NCBI GenBank assembly: GCA_004764695.1
Contig: SMSO01000035.1
Span: 1,796,001 to 1,860,000 of the forward strand
DNA from: Schizochytrium sp. TIO01
Taxonomy: Eukaryota > Sar > Bigyra > Thraustochytrida > Thraustochytriidae
Length of the DNA stretch: 64,000 nucleotides
Direction of reading: 5' to 3'
Positions 61,101-64,000 of this stretch are shown here, piece after piece. Position 1 is the first letter of the stretch; each line of letters starts with the position of its first letter. The position numbers and the translations under genes were made by a program. The notes under the pieces were generated by a model. That model had not been told where the DNA came from. It searched no databases and was given only the letters and a program-made list of their open reading frames with translations.

Positions 61101-62719
61101 GCTAGCTAGCATTCCTCCCCATCGTCTGGCTCGAGTAGTAAAAGCCAAAGCTCGCGTCAAACAAAAAGAACAGACAAACAAACAAACAAACAAACAAACA
61201 CATCAGCAGCAGTAGCACTGCCTGCAAGCGAGTGGGCCCTGCTCGCTGGCACTGACGATCTGTCGCTGTCTCTGCCTGGCCAGCGGGCAAAGAAGGAAAG
61301 CAAGCAACTCGCATGCCTGTTCGTTGACTTCCTTTCTGTGGCAGCATCGCAAATTCGGCTTCATTCCCAATCTTCTGTTACCTCGAAGAGCTGGACGATG
61401 CCCCCTCTTCCTACAAGGTCGGCTGCCGTGAGTCCAAGTGGGTACCTACTGCTCTGCTGCTCTCTGCCTCCTGTCTGTTATCCAAAGGCGAGCCACGCGA
61501 ACAGCAAGAAAAATACAAACGGGCAGGCATTCTCCACAGCCAAGTACATCGCAGCAGCAGCAGCAGCAGATGCTTGAATGAATGAATGAATCAATGAATC
61601 AATGATTGAATGAATGAATGAATGAATGAATGATTGATTGATTGACTGATTGCCGTAGTCACGGCAGCGTCTTCACGGAAGCTGCGGCTTCTTACCACAT
61701 GCAGCTTCGCTGCGGCATGTGCCGTGATCTTTGGCCGCACTTTTCGAGCAACGAGACATCCGACGGTGGTTCTTGGCGGTGCTCACGGCGCTCGTGGCGC
61801 TGATGGGCGAATGATTCAATGAATGAATTGATGAATTGATGAATGGTTAAATTGGTGAATGGTTAAATAATTGAATTGATTCAATGATGAATGATTAGAT
61901 TGATGAATTGATTCAATGAATTGATTCATGAATTCATGAATGAATATAAAAATCAACCAATGAATTGATGGATGGACGGATGGATGGATGGATGGGTGGG
62001 TGGGTGGGTGGATGGGCCGGTGCGCTCTGCGCTGCCTCGCCGCCGCTGCCTCTTCTCGGCGAGCGGAAAGCGAGTCAGCGGAGGTTCCATTTTGATTTCC
62101 TGCTCGCCGGGTTTCTTTCAATCATTCACCCTTGGCGGCGTCTGACTTGGAATCGAAACCGAGTAAGGAAGGAAGTCTGCTTCAGGACCAAATTCACTCG
62201 CAGAGTTACGCGCGCGAGCGACTCTCCACCGCAATCAGTCCGTGCAGTTGTCTGCCTTTTGCTGATCGATTGATCTACTGATGAAATGACTGATCAATGG
62301 GTTGATTGATGATTGTTTGATTGCAATCATTGGTTGATCGCCTGAAAGATTGCCTGATTGCCTGACTGCTGGAGGCCGCCAATGCAAAGCAATGGCCTGC
62401 AAGCTGCTCGAGGCCGTCCAGATCATTTCTTCGCGTGGCCTGAACCCACGGCGGTCGGCGCATCGCATTCATTCAACCTGAGCCGGCAACCACAAGCACA
62501 AACAAACAAACAAACAAACACACACACAAACACAGGAGCGGAGTCCTCAACCTCAATTCCCATCACCGCTCTCTGAGAATCTATCTGGCTCCCGGAAATG
62601 CGCAAGGCTCGGCTCGCCTCATTCTTTATTGCTCTTCATCGAGCCCAAGTTCACCCATAACTCAGACATCACCATTCGGTTTCGCTCGTCGTCTCTCGCT
62701 CCTTCGCTGTGCCTGCTGC
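61101..62719. repeat. Microsatellite-rich region with GC-rich islands
   Basis: AAAC repeats 61173-61203; CAG run ~61552-61569; GAAT/GATT array 61574-61651; degenerate GAATT/GATG array with GGAT and GGGT units 61805-62016; GATT/TTGA array ~62265-62360; CAAA/CACA repeats ~62499-62535. GC-rich islands between them (61210-61550, 61652-61804, 62017-62260, 62370-62495) are open in several frames on both strands. No gene could be fixed. Confidence 0.7.
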
Positions 62720-63093
62720 ATGTGCCTCGCGAAGTCCGCAAACTATCTGTCATCTGTTGAGCACGTTTTCGATGCTCTTGGCGACGATGGATGCGATGAA
62801 CATTACCCGTGAGTGCATGAACGAACCAACGAATGGATCAGTCAGTGAATGAATGAATGAATGAATGAATGAATGAGTAAATAATTGAATGAATGAATGA
62901 ATGAATGAATGAATGAATGAATGAATGAGTAAATAATTGAATGAATGAATGAATGAATGAATGAGTGATTTCATTTTCTCCGCGTGTCTGGTCACTTCCT
63001 TCCTGATGTGCTCTGCTTCCTGCGCGTGGCACAGAAACGCCGCTGGCCACTTGCCTTTTGCAGAGGTCCTTCCTTCGCAGCAGCAGCAGCAGC
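62720..63093 (+). CDS. Tentative spliced gene with a GAAT repeat inside its intron
   Basis: ATG 62720 opens 29 codons plus two bases (MCLAKSANYLSSVEHVFDAL...), ending at CCC/GTGAGT (donor 62809). The following sequence is GAAT microsatellite. An acceptor GTGGCACAG (ending ~63032) joins in phase and continues NAAGHLPFAEVLPS to a short Gln run and a stop just before 63100; the stronger acceptor CTTGCCTTTTGCAG (ending ~63064) also joins in phase. The donor is canonical, the phases agree, but the exons are short and other frames are open. Confidence 0.22.
62845..62970. repeat. (GAAT)n array with internal duplication
   Basis: GAATGAATG runs interrupted twice by GAGTAAATAATTGAATGA (~62874 and ~62927), showing that a block of ~53 bp including the interruption was duplicated. 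Translations on the minus strand (Ile-His-Ser-Phe repeats) are not genes. Confidence 0.95.
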
Positions 63094-63099
63094 AGTGAA

Positions 63100-64000
63100 A
63101 GCTCGATTTCCTTCTTGCTTTGCTTTGCTTTCTTTCTGCACTTCTGTGTGAAATGGTGCGAATTCCATGGTCACGAGCGAGATGGGCGCAAGCTCCTCAC
63201 GGCACAGCTCGCCGCGACCACCCGCCACTCGCACCATGGTCCTCTTCTTCTTCTTCTGCACCCCCATCGGCGACGCCAGGATAGGCAGGCAGGCAATGCT
63301 TGCTCGCGACGTCTTGGCTTGGCTTGGCTTGGCTGCGAAACCGGCTCAGAGAGGCCACGAGCAGGCTGGTTCTCCATCTTCATCCGTCGTGGCACCATTA
63401 CCTTTAAAACAGAAAACTGAAATAAAAATAGAAATAATTATTCTATAAACAGAACTTTAATTTAAGTTAAAGAGTAAAAATTAATTTTAAACCCCATATT
63501 GCCCTGCGGCTATTATTTCCAACTTCAAGTAAATAAAAAATTAATAGATAATAAATTAACTAATCAATTAATAAACAGACAGGCAGGCAGAGTAAAATGA
63601 TGGGCGCTCTCTGATGGTAGAACAGAGGGTGTTTTCTTCAAGTTCTCACCCTCTGTCCTGCCCTGTCCTGGCCGAGGCATTTGTTTTCCTCTCCTCCAAG
63701 TGACCACCATCGCTTCTTTTTTTTCTTTTTTTTTTAAGACCCAGCTCTGCACGGGGATCACGTACATTTGGGTCAGCGGGTGCTGCGATACGCCCCAAAG
63801 CAGCGCACTCCGTTGGCCCTCGACCTGTGTCAATGACAGATATTTGACACGCGAGTGAGAGAGCGAACGATCATGTTCTACTGACCGACGGAAATAACTC
63901 TTCGCTCATGGACAAATCAATTTTATTGAAAGTTTAGATTTTTTAATATATGCTTTTCTTTCAAAGGCTTGGAAAAATAATTAACGAGGCATGCGCTCCT
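63100..64000. other. Window end, no confident gene
   Basis: A GC-rich island 63100-63400 with CTTGG repeats (~63311-63335) and TTC repeats (~63243-63255), then AT-rich sequence (63410-63580) and a T-rich tract ending ~63735. Minus-strand frame 63564-63833 is open but featureless. Confidence 0.45.

Overview
This window is nuclear DNA from a flagellated microbial eukaryote. It encodes a MyTH4-FERM myosin, an ESCRT-III subunit, a kinetochore SKA1-like protein, a mitochondrial methylmalonyl-CoA mutase chaperone GTPase, and the cilium proteins CCDC40, CCDC103 and a CEP76 relative. Most genes are single uninterrupted frames (up to 1793 codons), 0.2-4 kb apart, on both strands. A few show short introns with GT...AG borders. 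This fits a compact protist genome. My best guess is a stramenopile, possibly a labyrinthulomycete/thraustochytrid, but that is inference: no marker gene here fixes the lineage.

Layout. 1-9.3 kb: 3' end of a sulfatase, a CHMP6/VPS20 homologue, an SKA1-like protein (-), a CEP76-like C2/transglutaminase-like protein, and an unknown single-pass membrane protein (-). 9.3-13 kb: gene-poor, with simple repeats and one local tandem duplication. 13-14.3 kb: MMAA/MeaB GTPase. 14.3-18 kb: no confident gene. 18-27.3 kb: MyTH4-FERM myosin, BORCS5-like protein, RMD1/DUF155 protein (-). 27.3-30.5 kb: gene-poor, but holds a MITE-like inverted-repeat element and a small two-exon gene. 31-35.4 kb: membrane-anchored C69 dipeptidase converging on an OXR1-like LysM/TLDc protein. 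35.4-39.3 kb: microsatellites and a tentative four-exon gene. 39.3-51.6 kb: gene-dense again, with two tandem PNPOx-like paralogues separated by a tRNA-Ala(UGC) gene, CCDC40 (-) diverging from CCDC103, a mucin-like small membrane protein (-), a candidate three-exon gene (-), an unknown basic protein, and a CCCH/Smr RNA-binding protein (-) with a probable seven-codon first exon. 51.6-64 kb: an AT-rich desert, then GC-rich islands alternating with GAAT/GATT/CAAA-type microsatellites.

How the genes relate. Three are ciliary or centriolar (CCDC40, CCDC103, CEP76-like), so the cell builds motile cilia at some stage. CHMP6, BORCS5-like and MyTH4-FERM myosin act in endolysosomal trafficking and transport. 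MMAA is mitochondrial propionate/B12 metabolism. There is no operon-like pathway. The main unexpected content is a set of short spliced genes that single-frame ORF calling misses, a CHMP6 with two PTAP motifs, and a myosin whose tail carries about seven helical-hairpin repeats.

Limits: homology calls come from recognising motifs by eye, without database searches; splice models are inferred from borders and reading phase only.
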